Shown: positions 45,845 through 55,403 of the stretch, piece by piece
Position numbering within the stretch: the stretch's first letter is position 1
Layout of the letters: each line of letters opens with the position of its first letter
Source: Paracoccus tibetensis
GTDB taxonomy: Bacteria; Pseudomonadota; Alphaproteobacteria; Rhodobacterales; Rhodobacteraceae
Reading direction: 5' to 3'
Length of the DNA: 64,000 nt
Assembly: GCF_900102505.1 (NCBI RefSeq)
Contig: NZ_FMVT01000007.1
Span: 1-64,000, forward strand
Position numbers and translations under genes: made by a program
Notes under the pieces: model-generated
Seen by the model: only the letters and a program-made list of their open reading frames with translations
Told to the model about the DNA's origin: nothing
Databases searched by the model: none

Positions 45845-45874
45845 GAGAAAAGCCGCCCGAGAACGGGCGGCTTC
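45845..45874 (-). terminator. rho-independent terminator of the small membrane protein gene
   Basis: On the minus strand, AAGCCGCCCG-TTCT-CGGGCGGCTT followed by TTCTCTG, 22 bases after the stop of the gene at 45896. Confidence 0.75.
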
Positions 45875-45895
45875 CCTCGTTCGCTCGAGGTTGGA

Positions 45896-46240
45896 TCAGG
45901 AGGCGCCGAGCCTCGTGTCGCCGGTATGGTCGAGGCGCAGCCACAGCCCCGCGCCCAGCATCGCCGCGGCACCGGGCAGCAGCACCCACAGGGTGGCGCC
46001 GCCGATCACGACGGCCAGCAGCACGGCGGCCGCCCCTGCGCCGATCATCAGCAGCGCGTCGATCGAAGAGGGCCTGAACAAGGCTTTCGCCGCGATGGCG
46101 ATTCCCACCAGCCCGACGGCCACGGCGAGCCCCGCCCGGCCTCCGTAGAGGGTGGAAAGCATGGGGCTGAACGCGATCAGCAAGGCGCCAAGCACGGCGA
46201 TACCGCCGGCGATCTTCGTCTTCGGAATGTCCTTCATCAT
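45896..46240 (-). CDS. small multi-pass membrane protein, probable ECF regulon member
   Basis: A 114-residue hydrophobic protein with about four membrane segments (IAGGIAVLGALLIAFSPML, AGLAVAVGLVGIAIAAKALF, IDALLMIGAGAAAVLLAVVI, LWVLLPGAAAMLGAGLWL). No family is recognised. The start is one of two adjacent ATGs behind AAAGGA. A GGATTA-N15-CGTAAT site lies about 95 bases upstream, matching the local ECF promoter pattern. Confidence 0.65.
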   Translation of the reverse strand: MMKDIPKTKIAGGIAVLGALLIAFSPMLSTLYGGRAGLAVAVGLVGIAIAAKALFRPSSIDALLMIGAGAAAVLLAVVIGGATLWVLLPGAAAMLGAGLWLRLDHTGDTRLGAS

Positions 46241-46332
46241 GTTGATCCTTTCCTGCTCATGGTGATGCGACGGCCGGGCGGGCGCGGAAGGAATGCAGCT
46301 CACTCGGCTCGCGCGGGTGACTTCACGATGCA

Positions 46333-46359
46333 ATTACGCCTGGCGGGATGACTTAATCC
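46333..46359 (-). promoter_or_regulatory. candidate ECF promoter of the small membrane protein gene
   Basis: Minus strand GGATTA at 46359-46354, 15-base spacer, CGTAAT at 46338-46333. It has the same spacing as the other four sites but is the most divergent of the five. Confidence 0.55.
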
Positions 46360-46474
46360 GGCGCGCCGTGCCGGAGCAGGACGAAGTAGAGATACTCAGG
46401 ATCACGGACGAACAGGCGCCCGTCCCTGACCTGCAACTTCGGCCGCCCTGCCTGCCTTCCGCATCGGCATCACG

Positions 46475-47359
46475 TCACGCGGATGGCGCCGGCTGATCCT
46501 GTCGCAGCACCTCGGCTAGCAGCGGGTTCGGGAAGCGGCGTTGCAGCGTCACGGCGTAGAAGGTCTCGGTCAGCGGGCCGAGGCGCGCGGCCTCGAGAAG
46601 CATCCCCGCCTCCAGCTCGTCGCGCACGACGATGGGCGGGATGACGGCCAGGCCCGCCCCCTCGCGGGCCAGCAGGCGCAGCATCGCCATGTCGTCGGCC
46701 TCGGCCGCGATCAGCGGCGCGATCCCCATCCGGGCGGCCAGCGCGTCGAAGTCGGCCCGCAGCGCCGTCTCGGGAACCGGCAGGACCAGCGGCACCTCGC
46801 GCAAGAGCTGCTCGAGCGTGCGACCCGTGCCGACCAGATCCGGCAGCCCGATCAGCCCGACCGGCTGGTCCGCGAGCCGGTGCACGAGCCACGAGCTGGA
46901 GGCGTCGCGCGCCGGGGCGTGGTTCGTCAGCACCACGTCCAGCGCCAGCGCCTCGAGGCTGCGGAGAAGCTCGGCCTGGGTGCCCGAGCGCAGCACGACC
47001 TCGACATCATTGCGACCGATCAGCGGATGTAGGAACAGCATCTGGAAGTTGCGCGACAGCGTCGCCAGCGCCCCCACCCGCAGCGCGCGCCGGGCGCGCC
47101 CCGTCTCGCGCAGCGTCGCGGTCAGGTCCTCGGCCGTGCGGAAGATCGCCTCGGCATGATCCAGCGCGATCCGGCCAGCCTCGGTCAGGACCAGCCCCCG
47201 GCCCCGCCGCTCGAAGAGGTCGTGGCCGAGCGCGGCCTCGAGCGCGCGCAGCTGCGTCGACAGCGCCGATTGCGACAGGTTCAGCCGCCGCGCCGCGCCG
47301 GTGAGCGTGCCGTCCAGCGCGACGGCGCGGAACAGGCGCAGGTGATGAAGGTTGAGCAT
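46475..47359 (-). CDS. LysR-family regulator of the dab operon
   Basis: A 294-residue LysR protein with the N-terminal helix-turn-helix HLRLFRAVALDGTLTGAARRLNLSQSALSTQLRALEAALGHDLFERRGRGLVLTEAG and a two-lobed effector domain. It is divergent from dabB across a 96-base region. LysR genes next to dabAB are common and are thought to respond to inorganic carbon status. The start ATG follows directly on that shared region. Confidence 0.85.
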   Translation of the reverse strand: MLNLHHLRLFRAVALDGTLTGAARRLNLSQSALSTQLRALEAALGHDLFERRGRGLVLTEAGRIALDHAEAIFRTAEDLTATLRETGRARRALRVGALATLSRNFQMLFLHPLIGRNDVEVVLRSGTQAELLRSLEALALDVVLTNHAPARDASSSWLVHRLADQPVGLIGLPDLVGTGRTLEQLLREVPLVLPVPETALRADFDALAARMGIAPLIAAEADDMAMLRLLAREGAGLAVIPPIVVRDELEAGMLLEAARLGPLTETFYAVTLQRRFPNPLLAEVLRQDQPAPSA

Positions 47360-47429
47360 CCATATACCAGACAGAACGTTTCCGTCGATAATATGTAATT
47401 TTCAGAACGCCCGCCAGTCGCTACTTCAG

Positions 47430-47446
47430 CGCAAGTTGATCTTGCG
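47430..47446. promoter_or_regulatory. inverted repeat before dabB, candidate LysR site
   Basis: CGCAAG-TTGAT-CTTGCG is a perfect 6-bp inverted repeat 9 bases before the dabB start. It may be an operator or an RNA hairpin covering the translation start. Confidence 0.5.
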
Positions 47447-47455
47447 AGGCCATCC

Positions 47456-48985
47456 ATGACCGCGATCCTGCCGCTGACCTTCCTTGCCCCGGCGCTTCTG
47501 CTCGCCGCTATCCCCTTGGCCCGCGCGCCGCGACTGACCGAGGCCGCTGGTATCGGCGCGCTGGCGCTGGCCGTCGCGGGCACGGTGCAGCTGATGCTGA
47601 CCGGCCCGCAGGCGCTGGTGCTGCTGCCCGGGATCAGCCTGACCCTCGACGCCGTCGGCGCGACCATGTCCCTGCTGGTCGCCTTCGTCGGCTGGATCGT
47701 GCTGCGCTACTGTCGCAGCTACCTGGTGGGCGAGGCCGGGGCGCCGCGGGCGCAGGCGGGCATCCTCGTCAGCCTGGCCGCGGTGCTGGTGCTGGTGCAG
47801 GCGGGCGATCTGGTGCTGATGACGCTCTGCTTCGTGGTGATCGGGCTCGCGATGCGCGGCCTGTTGCTCTTCTACCCCGGCCGCCCCGAGGCGCAGCGCG
47901 CCGCGGCCAAGTTCAGCCGGGTCTGGGGCGCGGGCGATCTGGCGCTGGTCCTTGCGGTGCTGCTGGCCGTCGCGGCCTTTGGCACGACCGACCTCGGCGC
48001 GCTGAAGCTTGCCGCCGCCGCGGGCCCGCTGCCGCTGGCGGCGAAGGGCGCGGTCGCGGCGCTGGTGCTGGCGGCGCTTCTGAAGACCGCCGCCTTCCCG
48101 CTGCACGGCTGGCTGACCGAGGTGATGGAGGCGCCAACCCCCGTCTCGGCCCTGCTTCATGCCGGCATCATCAACGGCGGCGGGCTGCTGCTGATCCGCA
48201 CGGCCGATCTGGTGCAGGCCAGCCCCGGCGCGATGGCCGCGCTGGTCACGATGGGCGGGCTGACCGCGCTGTTCGGGGCGGCCGTGATGCTGACGCAGAG
48301 CGCGGTCAAGACGGCGCTCGCCTGGTCGACCGTGGCGCAGATGGGCTTCATGCTGCTGCAATGCGGTCTGGGCCTTTGGCCTCTGGCGCTGCTGCACATC
48401 GTCGCCCACTCGCTCTACAAGGCGCATGGTTTCCTCGCCTCCGGCACCGCGGTCGAGGCCGTCGCCGCCGCCCGCCGTCCCGGCCCCGTAGCGGTCCCCG
48501 GCTTCGGCGCGGTGGCCAAGGCCTTCGGGCTGGCGCTGGTCCTCTACGCCATCGTGGCGCTCGGCTTTGCGGCCATCGGCGGGCCGAAATCGGCGCAGGC
48601 CCTGGCGCTCGGCGCGATCCTGATCTTCGGCACGGCCTACCTGGTGGCGCAGGGCCTCGCCGACGCCGCCCCGCGGGCGCTGACGCAGCGCACGGCGCTG
48701 GCCTCGCTGGCCGCGGCGGTGGGCTACTTCGGCTTCCACCTCGTCGCCGCCCGGCTCTGGGGTCCGCATCTGCCGGTCCCGCCCGTGCCGGGCGCGCTGG
48801 AATGGGCGCTGATCGTGCTGGCGCTGGCCTCCTTCGGGCTGGTCGCGGTGGCGCAGGCACTGTTCCCGCTCTGGGCGCATCACCCGGCCACGGCGGCGCT
48901 GCGCGTCCACCTGGCGAACGGGCTCTACCTGAACGCGCTCTTTGACCGGCTGATCGGCGGCTTCCGCGCCATCCGCGCCCACTGA
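47456..48985 (+). CDS. dabB: DabB, membrane subunit of the inorganic carbon transporter
   Basis: A 509-residue NuoL/MrpA-like membrane protein with many hydrophobic segments and the proton-antiporter motifs LKTAAFPLHGWLTEVMEAPTPVSALLHAGIINGGGLLLIRTADLV and AWSTVAQMGFMLLQCGLG with a later HSLYKAHGFLASG. In DAB systems it couples a cation gradient to carbon uptake by DabA, encoded 24 bases downstream. It is shorter than complex I NuoL and lacks the long lateral helix, as expected for DabB. Confidence 0.87.
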   Translation: MTAILPLTFLAPALLLAAIPLARAPRLTEAAGIGALALAVAGTVQLMLTGPQALVLLPGISLTLDAVGATMSLLVAFVGWIVLRYCRSYLVGEAGAPRAQAGILVSLAAVLVLVQAGDLVLMTLCFVVIGLAMRGLLLFYPGRPEAQRAAAKFSRVWGAGDLALVLAVLLAVAAFGTTDLGALKLAAAAGPLPLAAKGAVAALVLAALLKTAAFPLHGWLTEVMEAPTPVSALLHAGIINGGGLLLIRTADLVQASPGAMAALVTMGGLTALFGAAVMLTQSAVKTALAWSTVAQMGFMLLQCGLGLWPLALLHIVAHSLYKAHGFLASGTAVEAVAAARRPGPVAVPGFGAVAKAFGLALVLYAIVALGFAAIGGPKSAQALALGAILIFGTAYLVAQGLADAAPRALTQRTALASLAAAVGYFGFHLVAARLWGPHLPVPPVPGALEWALIVLALASFGLVAVAQALFPLWAHHPATAALRVHLANGLYLNALFDRLIGGFRAIRAH

Positions 48986-49009
48986 ACCCCTATTCCCTCC
49001 GAGGCCGCC

Positions 49010-51370
49010 ATGTTCCTGAACCACGCCACCATCACCGCCGACCACGCCGCCGCCCTTCTGGAGGCCGCGACCGAGGCTGCCCGCGCCATTCCGCCGGCCT
49101 TCCCGCTGTCGGCCACGGTCGCGGTGAACCCCTTCCTCGGCCAGTCGGGCGAGGACCTGCCGACCGCCGCCGCGCGGCTGGCCCGCGTCGCCGGCCTGTC
49201 GCTGACCCGGCCCCGCGCCGAGTTCGCCCGCCTGATCGCCGCCGGCGAGATCAGCGATGACGACCTGGCCGCCGCGCTGATCGCCAGCCCCTCGGTCCTC
49301 AAGCCCGTCGATCTGGCGACGCTGAAGCTGCGGGTGAACGCTCCCGCCCCCGCGCCCGAGATGCTGCCGACGCTGGCCGATCTGGCCGCGCGCCGGACCG
49401 GCATCGACTGGCCCGAGGTCATCGCGCGGACCATCGGCCTCTGGGCGGCGGGCCGGTTCGATCAGGGCCAGGCGCTCTGGACGCCCGCGCCCGGCGCCAG
49501 CGCCTTCGCCGCCTGGCGGGAATGGGCGACCCATGACCTGACGCCCGAGATCGCCGGCCTCAAGGGCTTCTGCGCCCATGTCGCCGCCGCGCCGGACACC
49601 GCCGAGCGCGCGATCCTGCGGGCGGCCGAGCGCCTGTCGCTGACGCCCGACGCCGCGCCGACGGCCTTCCACCGGCTGTTGGTCGATCTGGGGGGCTGGG
49701 CGCAGCACGCCCGCTGGCTTTCGTGGCAGGCCGAGCAGGCGGGCGGCTCGGACGGCACGCTCATCGACCTTCTGGCGATCCGCCTGATTTGGGAGGAGGC
49801 GCTGCTGGCCCATCTGCCGGAGCTGGCCGACCCCTTTGCCGCCGTCGCCATGGCCCATGCCCTGCCGCTGGAGCCCTCGGCCGATCTGGTGCTGGACACG
49901 ATCCTGCAGGACGCGGCCGAGCGCGCCTACCAGCGCGGGCTCGCCGCACGCCTGTCGGGCCCGCGGGCCGTCAGCCAGCGCCCGGCGCTTCAGGCCGCCT
50001 TCTGCATCGACGTGCGCTCCGAGACCTTCCGCCGCGCGCTGGAGGATGTCGCCCCGGATGCCGAGACGCTCGGCTTCGCCGGCTTCTTCGGCCTGCCGCT
50101 GGATCACCGCGCCAAGGCGAGCGACCAGACCGAGGCGCATCTGCCTGTCCTGCTGCGGCCCGCCCTCTCGGCCACCAGCCAGGCCGGCCCCCGCGACGAG
50201 GAGGACGCCCGGATCTCGGCCCGTGCCGTCCGGGCTTGGGGCCGCTTCCGGCAGGCAGCCGTCTCCTCCTTCGCCTTTGTCGAGGCGGCGGGGCCGCTTT
50301 ACGGGGTGAAGCTGCTGAAATCCGCCCTCGGCCACGGGCAGGCGCATCCCGACATGGGCACGCCGCGCCTCGCGACGGCGCTGGAGCCGGCGCAGAAGGG
50401 GCAGATCGCGGCGACGGTGCTGCGCGCGATGGGGCTTGTCGCGGGCCATGCCCGGCTGGTCCTGCTGGTCGGCCACGGCGCCAATGTCACGAACAACCCG
50501 CATGAAAGCGCCTATCACTGCGGCGCCTGCGGCGGCCGGACGGGCGAGGTCTCGGCGCGGGTGCTGGCGGGCCTGCTTAACGATCCCGACACGCGCGCGG
50601 CGCTTGCCGAGCACGGCATCGCGCTGCCCGCCGACACGCAGTTCGTCGCCGGCCTGCACGACACCACGACCGACGCCGTCACGCTGTTCGCGGCCGAGGC
50701 GCCGCCCAGCCATGCCGCCGACCTCGCCCGCGCCGCCGACTGGCTGGCGCAGGCCGGCCTGCGCGCGCGGGCCGAGCGCGCCCCGCGCCTGCCCGGCGCC
50801 CGCCCCGAGGCGATCGCCGCCCGCGCCGCAAACTGGGCCGAGACGCGGCCCGAATGGGGCCTTGCCGGCTGCGCCGCCTTCATCGCCGCGCCGCGCAGCG
50901 CCACGCGCGGGCTGGACCTCGGCGGGCGGAGCTTCCTGCACAGCTACGACCGCGCGCTCGATCCGGACTTCAAGGTGCTGGAGCTTATCCTGACCGCGCC
51001 GGTCGTGGTCGCCAGCTGGATCAGCCTGCAATATTACGGCTCGACGGTGGCGGCCCCGCTCTTTGGCGGCGGCAACAAGCTGATCCACAACGTCACCGGC
51101 GGGATCGGCGTGGTCGAGGGCAATGGCGGCCGCCTGCGCCCCGGCCTGCCTTGGCAGGCGGTCCATGACGGCACCCGCCCCGCGCATGAGGCTCTGCGCC
51201 TGACCGTCATGCTGGACGCCCCGACCGAGGCGATCAGCGACATCCTGGCCCGCCATCCGGGGGTGGCCCAGCTCTTCGACAACGGCTGGCTGCACCTGAT
51301 CGCGCTGGAGGACGGCCGGGTCAGCGCCCGCTACCGTCCCGGCGCGGGCTGGCGGCCCGAGCCGCTCTGA
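49010..51370 (+). CDS. dabA: DabA, DUF2309 carbonic-anhydrase-like subunit
   Basis: A 786-residue DUF2309 protein. The zinc-site residues of DabA are visible as Cys332 and Asp334 (FCIDVRSE), His489 ([13 protein letters not shown]) and Cys504 (YHCGACGG). It begins with the usual helical bundle and NPFLG motif ([15 protein letters not shown]) and ends in a domain with [17 protein letters not shown] and [22 protein letters not shown]. DabA hydrates CO2 vectorially at the membrane with DabB, raising cytoplasmic bicarbonate. ATG 49010 follows CCTCCGAGGCCGCC. Confidence 0.9.
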   Translation: MFLNHATITADHAAALLEAATEAARAIPPAFPLSATVAVNPFLGQSGEDLPTAAARLARVAGLSLTRPRAEFARLIAAGEISDDDLAAALIASPSVLKPVDLATLKLRVNAPAPAPEMLPTLADLAARRTGIDWPEVIARTIGLWAAGRFDQGQALWTPAPGASAFAAWREWATHDLTPEIAGLKGFCAHVAAAPDTAERAILRAAERLSLTPDAAPTAFHRLLVDLGGWAQHARWLSWQAEQAGGSDGTLIDLLAIRLIWEEALLAHLPELADPFAAVAMAHALPLEPSADLVLDTILQDAAERAYQRGLAARLSGPRAVSQRPALQAAFCIDVRSETFRRALEDVAPDAETLGFAGFFGLPLDHRAKASDQTEAHLPVLLRPALSATSQAGPRDEEDARISARAVRAWGRFRQAAVSSFAFVEAAGPLYGVKLLKSALGHGQAHPDMGTPRLATALEPAQKGQIAATVLRAMGLVAGHARLVLLVGHGANVTNNPHESAYHCGACGGRTGEVSARVLAGLLNDPDTRAALAEHGIALPADTQFVAGLHDTTTDAVTLFAAEAPPSHAADLARAADWLAQAGLRARAERAPRLPGARPEAIAARAANWAETRPEWGLAGCAAFIAAPRSATRGLDLGGRSFLHSYDRALDPDFKVLELILTAPVVVASWISLQYYGSTVAAPLFGGGNKLIHNVTGGIGVVEGNGGRLRPGLPWQAVHDGTRPAHEALRLTVMLDAPTEAISDILARHPGVAQLFDNGWLHLIALEDGRVSARYRPGAGWRPEPL

Positions 51371-51392
51371 GCCCCGGCTCAGGCGGCCCGGC

Positions 51393-51959
51393 TCAGACCG
51401 CCCGGCCCGGCCCGCCCGGCGGCCACATGCGTTGCCAGACCCCGTCGCGGCGGATCAGCGCGTGATGCGCGGCCGCCGCGACATGGATGGCCACGACCAG
51501 GATCAGCAGGATCCCCGCGCGGTGATGCAGGGCCTGCGCGGCATTGGCCAGTGTCTCGGACTTCGCCAGCCACGGGCCGGCGCCGAGCGCGTCCAGAAGC
51601 TCGATGGGAAAGCCTCCGGCGCGGACGCGGACGAAGCCGCTGACGGGCAGGATCACCAGCAGCGCGTAGAGCGCGCCATGCGACAGCCGCGCCGCAATCC
51701 GCTGCCAGCGAGGCATCGGATCGGGCAGCGGTGGCGCAGGATGGGTCAGCCGCCAGACCAGCCGCAGCAGGATCACCGGCACCAGGATCACCCCGAGGTT
51801 CTTGTGAAAGAGAAACAGCGCGTTGCCGAGCGCGCGGGGCAGGCCCTCGGTCGTCATGACCAGCCCGGCCAGGATCATCGGAACCACGGCCGCGGCCACG
51901 ATCCAGTGCAGCCGCCGTGACATGCGGCCGTAGCCGCGGGTTTCCGGAAGCTCTGCCAT
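51393..51959 (-). CDS. cytochrome b561-type membrane protein
   Basis: A 188-residue protein with four membrane helices and haem-ligand type His residues in SRRLHWIVAAAVV, LFLFHKNLGVILV, ALHHRAGILLILVVAIHVAAAAHHALI. Family members carry two b haems and transfer electrons from quinol. It is convergent with dabA, 22 bases apart. The ATG at 51959 has AGGAGG at good spacing; longer upstream frames lack family similarity. Confidence 0.82.
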   Translation of the reverse strand: MAELPETRGYGRMSRRLHWIVAAAVVPMILAGLVMTTEGLPRALGNALFLFHKNLGVILVPVILLRLVWRLTHPAPPLPDPMPRWQRIAARLSHGALYALLVILPVSGFVRVRAGGFPIELLDALGAGPWLAKSETLANAAQALHHRAGILLILVVAIHVAAAAHHALIRRDGVWQRMWPPGGPGRAV

Positions 51960-52057
51960 ACGCGACCTCCTGCGGATGATCCTAGCACGGCGCATCGCCA
52001 CTCGCCACGACCTTGAGACGGCTTGACCTGCCCCGCCCGCCGGACGAGGCTGGCCGG

Positions 52058-52786
52058 ATGCAGCCCGCCGCGCCGCCCCAAGGCCCGCCTGCCGCCGCGC
52101 CCATCGCGCCCGCGCGGTTCCTTGCCGTGGGCGCGGCCGGCCTCGGGGCGCTGGCGGTGGCGGGCTGGACGCTGGCGCTGCGCCCACCCGCGCTGGTCCT
52201 GGCGGCGCTGGTCTTCGCGGCGCTGGCCGTCGGGGTGGCGGGGGCGATGCGGCGCGGCTATCCGCATCCCCGGATCGGGGCCTGCAACCTGGTGACGCTG
52301 CTGCGCGCGGCGCTGGTCTGCGCGCTGCTGGCGGCGCTGTGGCAGGGGCGGACGGGCGGCTGGCCCATCGCGGGCATCGCGACGCTGGCGCTGGCGCTGG
52401 ACGGGCTCGACGGCTGGCTGGCGCGACGCTCGGGCCTCGTCTCGGCCTTCGGCGCGCGCTTCGACATCGAGGTGGACGCCGCCTTCGCGCTTGTCCTGAC
52501 GCTGCACGCCTTGGCGCGGACCGAGATCGGCGGCGAGGTCCTGATCCTCGGCCTCATCCGCTACGTCTTCGTCCTGGCCGCCTGGCTCTGGCCCTGGCTG
52601 GCCGGACCCCTGCCCGAGAGCCGGCGCCGCAAGCTGATCTGCGTGGCGCAGCTGTCGGTGCTGATCGCGCTGCAGACGCCGCTGCTGGCGCCCGACGCGG
52701 CGATCATCGCGGTGCGCCTGGCAGCGGCGGCGCTGGTCTGGTCCTTCTGGCTGGACATCCACCACCTGTACACCGCGCGGCGATGA
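52058..52786 (+). CDS. CDP-alcohol phosphatidyltransferase family protein
   Basis: A 242-residue membrane enzyme with the catalytic signature DG-x2-DGWLARRSGLVSAFGARFDIEVDAAF, which fits D-x2-DG-x2-AR-x8-G-x3-D-x3-D. There are six or so hydrophobic segments. It transfers a phospho-alcohol group from a CDP-activated lipid or alcohol; the substrates are unknown. The ATG at 52058 is chosen over a TTG 15 codons upstream. It is first in a tightly overlapping six-gene run. Confidence 0.78.
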   Translation: MQPAAPPQGPPAAAPIAPARFLAVGAAGLGALAVAGWTLALRPPALVLAALVFAALAVGVAGAMRRGYPHPRIGACNLVTLLRAALVCALLAALWQGRTGGWPIAGIATLALALDGLDGWLARRSGLVSAFGARFDIEVDAAFALVLTLHALARTEIGGEVLILGLIRYVFVLAAWLWPWLAGPLPESRRRKLICVAQLSVLIALQTPLLAPDAAIIAVRLAAAALVWSFWLDIHHLYTARR

Positions 52787-54315
52787 TCCGGCTGGCGCTG
52801 GCCGCTGGCCTCGTCTGGCTGGTGCTGGTCCTGCCGGATCGCCCCGCGCTGCCGACCGCCGCGCGCCTGCCCGCCGAGCTGCCGCTGCTGCTTCTGGTTC
52901 CGGCGCTGCTGGGGCGGGCGGGGCAGGCGCTGGCGGCGGGCGCGCTGTGGCTGCTGGCGGTGCAGAAACTGGCCGACATCGCGATGCACGAGGCGCTCGG
53001 CCGCGGCTTCAACGCGTGGGGCGACCTGCCGCTGCTGGGCGCGGGGCTCGAGCTGCTGGAGGGCGCCGCCGGCCCGCTGGCCCCGCCGCTCGCGATGCTC
53101 GGGGCGGGGCTGGCGGCGATCGCGCTTGCCGCCGCGCTGTGGTGGGCCTGCGGCGTCTGGCGCCGCCTGCCCGGCCGCGCGCCGCAGCTGGGCCTTGCGC
53201 TTCTGGCGGGGGTGCTGGCGCTTGTCGGGCCCGCGCGCTTCGACGCCGCCGCCTATGCCGGCGCCAAGCTGCGGCTGAACGCGCAGACCAGTGCCGCGCT
53301 GGCCCAATTCCGCGCGGCCGCCGCAGAGGATGCCCTGGCCGCGCGGCCGGGCCTTTTCGCGGCGCTGGACCGCGACCTGCTGCTGATCTTCGTGGAAAGC
53401 TACGGCCGCACCAGCCTGTCGACGCCGCTCTACGCGCCGACCCATCTGGCGACCCTGGCCGAGGCCGAGGCGGCGCTGGCCGCGGCGGGCCTTGCCATGC
53501 GCTCGGGCATCATCGGCGCGCCGACGCGGGGCGGGCAGAGCTGGCTGTCCCACGCCACGCTGGCGCAAGGGCTGCGGATCGACGACCAGGCGCGCTACCG
53601 CGCCGCCCTCGTCAGCGGGCGCAGGAGCCTCTTTCATCACGCGCAGGCGGCGGGGCTGCCGACCGCGGCGGTCATGCCCGCCATCACCCGCCCCTGGCCC
53701 GAGGCAAGCCGCATGGGCTTCGACCGCATCCTGGCCGCGGGCGATCTCGGCTATCGCGGCCTGCCCTTCAACTGGGTCACTATGCCCGACCAGTTCACCC
53801 TGGCCGCCACCGACCGGCTGCTGCGGGACCAACCGCGCACCCGGCCGCTGGTGGCGCAGACCGCGCTGATCTCGTCGCACGCGCCTTGGGTGCCGGTGCC
53901 GCAACTCGTGCCGTGGGAGGAGCTGGGCGACGGCCGCATCTTCGACGCGATGGCGGCGGCCGGCGATCCTCCGGCGGTGGTCTGGCGCGACCGCGACCGG
54001 GTGCGGGCGCAGTATCGCGCGGCGATCGATTACAGCCTGCGCGTCGTGATGGACTACGCGCGCCGCCATGCCGCGGACCCGCCGCTGCTGGTGGTGCTGG
54101 GCGATCACCAGGCCGCGCCCGGCATCGCGCTGGACGAGCGGGCCGAGGTGCCGCTGCACCTGATCGGCCCCGCGCATCTGCTGGCGCGGTTCGACCATCC
54201 CGACCTGTCGCCCGGCCTGATCCCCCCGGACGGCGCCGCCGTCATCCCGATGGAAGCCCTGCGCGACCTGATCCTCGTCGCTCTTGCCAGCGCCGGGCCG
54301 GCAGGGGCCGAATGA
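52783..54315 (+). CDS. membrane-anchored sulfatase/phosphoglycerol-transferase-like hydrolase
   Basis: A 510-residue protein with an N-terminal membrane part of about four helices (residues 1-165) and an alkaline-phosphatase-superfamily domain. The domain includes LLIFVESYGRTSL (metal ligand region), TRGGQSWLSHATLAQGL (likely nucleophile region), SSHAPWVPVP and LVVLGDHQAAP (metal-binding Asp-His). The fold is that of lipoteichoic acid synthase/sulfatase enzymes. Overlapping the CDP-alcohol transferase gene, it may modify a surface lipid or glycan head group. Confidence 0.75.
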   Translation: MIRLALAAGLVWLVLVLPDRPALPTAARLPAELPLLLLVPALLGRAGQALAAGALWLLAVQKLADIAMHEALGRGFNAWGDLPLLGAGLELLEGAAGPLAPPLAMLGAGLAAIALAAALWWACGVWRRLPGRAPQLGLALLAGVLALVGPARFDAAAYAGAKLRLNAQTSAALAQFRAAAAEDALAARPGLFAALDRDLLLIFVESYGRTSLSTPLYAPTHLATLAEAEAALAAAGLAMRSGIIGAPTRGGQSWLSHATLAQGLRIDDQARYRAALVSGRRSLFHHAQAAGLPTAAVMPAITRPWPEASRMGFDRILAAGDLGYRGLPFNWVTMPDQFTLAATDRLLRDQPRTRPLVAQTALISSHAPWVPVPQLVPWEELGDGRIFDAMAAAGDPPAVVWRDRDRVRAQYRAAIDYSLRVVMDYARRHAADPPLLVVLGDHQAAPGIALDERAEVPLHLIGPAHLLARFDHPDLSPGLIPPDGAAVIPMEALRDLILVALASAGPAGAE

Positions 54316-54389
54316 TCATTCGTTAGTCTGGGCTTGCGGGACCGCGCGTTTTGGATTTCCATGACTTAAGGGCACAGGAGAACAGCGCG

Positions 54390-55403
54390 ATGACGAGCCA
54401 TCGGATGACCAACCGCGCCATCACGAGGCGGGCGCTTCTGGCGGCGGGGGCGGCCGGCGCGGCGGCGGCCACGCTTGGCGGCTGGCCGGCCCGCGCCCGC
54501 GCGGCGACGCCGGTGGCGCTGCAGCTCTCGTGGCTGCACTCGGTGCAGTTCGCCGGCAGCTATATCGCCCGCGCGCGCGGCTACTGGTCCGAGGCCGGCC
54601 TGGACGTCGCGCTGCTGCAAGGCGGGCCGAACGCCCCGGTCGAGCCGCCAGTCGTCACCGGCGCCGCGCTGGTCGGCATCTCGGCCGCCGACTACACCGC
54701 CGCGGCCGTGGCGCAGGGCGCGCCCTTCCGCATCATCGGCGTCGCCATGCAGAAGAACCCCTTCGTCATCGCCTCGCTGCCCGCAGCGCCCGTGAACGCG
54801 CCCGCCGACCTCATCGGCAAGCGGCTCGGGATGGCGACGGCGAACATGCCGGTGCTGCAGGCGCTCTGCAGCCTTAACGGCCTCGACATCGGCGGGATCG
54901 AGGTGATCCCGACGCAATACTCGGCCCAGCCCCTGCTGGCCGGAGAGGTGGACTGCCTGCTCTGCTGGGAGACCGACCTGCCGGTGGCGATGGCGATGCA
55001 GGGGGTCGAGTCGGTCACGATGCTGCTGGCCGATCACGGCTACGCGCTGCACTCGCAGACCTACATCGCCACCGAGGAGAGCCTCGCGAACCGCCGGGCC
55101 GAACTGGTCGGGCTGATGGCGGGCGAGCTGCGGGGCTGGGAGGCCTATCGTCAGGACACCGACGCCGCCGCCCGGCTGACCGTCGAGGCCTTCCCTGATG
55201 CCGGGCTCGACCTGCCGAGCCAGGAGATGCAGGCCGCGCGGCAGGTGCCGCTGATGTTCCCCGAGGCGGGCGAGGGGCGCGCCTTCGGCAGCTGGACGGA
55301 CGAGGCGGTCGCGCAGAACATCCGGACCCTCGCGCTTCTGGGCCGCGAGGTGGGGCCGGAGCTGTGGGACCGCTCGATCCTCGACGAGATACATGGCGGC
55401 TGA
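54390..55403 (+). CDS. NMT1/THI5-type ABC transporter binding protein, Tat-exported
   Basis: A 337-residue binding protein with a twin-arginine-like signal (TRRALLAAGAAGAAAATLGGWPARARA) and the NMT1-family core LQLSWLHSVQFAGSYIARARGYWSEAGLDVALLQGGPN. This family binds thiamine pyrimidine precursors, taurine-like or aromatic compounds; the ligand here is not evident. The ATG at 54390 has CAGGAG upstream. It overlaps the ATPase gene by 11 bases. Confidence 0.8.
   Translation: MTSHRMTNRAITRRALLAAGAAGAAAATLGGWPARARAATPVALQLSWLHSVQFAGSYIARARGYWSEAGLDVALLQGGPNAPVEPPVVTGAALVGISAADYTAAAVAQGAPFRIIGVAMQKNPFVIASLPAAPVNAPADLIGKRLGMATANMPVLQALCSLNGLDIGGIEVIPTQYSAQPLLAGEVDCLLCWETDLPVAMAMQGVESVTMLLADHGYALHSQTYIATEESLANRRAELVGLMAGELRGWEAYRQDTDAAARLTVEAFPDAGLDLPSQEMQAARQVPLMFPEAGEGRAFGSWTDEAVAQNIRTLALLGREVGPELWDRSILDEIHGG

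Noticed and set aside
47426..51295. A 1289-codon open frame on the minus strand.
   Set aside because: It mirrors dabB and dabA, is rich in Arg/Gln/Gly/His with no recognisable domain, and is a high-GC shadow of real genes on the other strand.
51957..51983. CATACG overlapping the cytochrome b561 start, resembling a minus-strand ECF -10 element.
   Set aside because: The -35 position does not match and the site overlaps the start codon itself, leaving no room for a leader.
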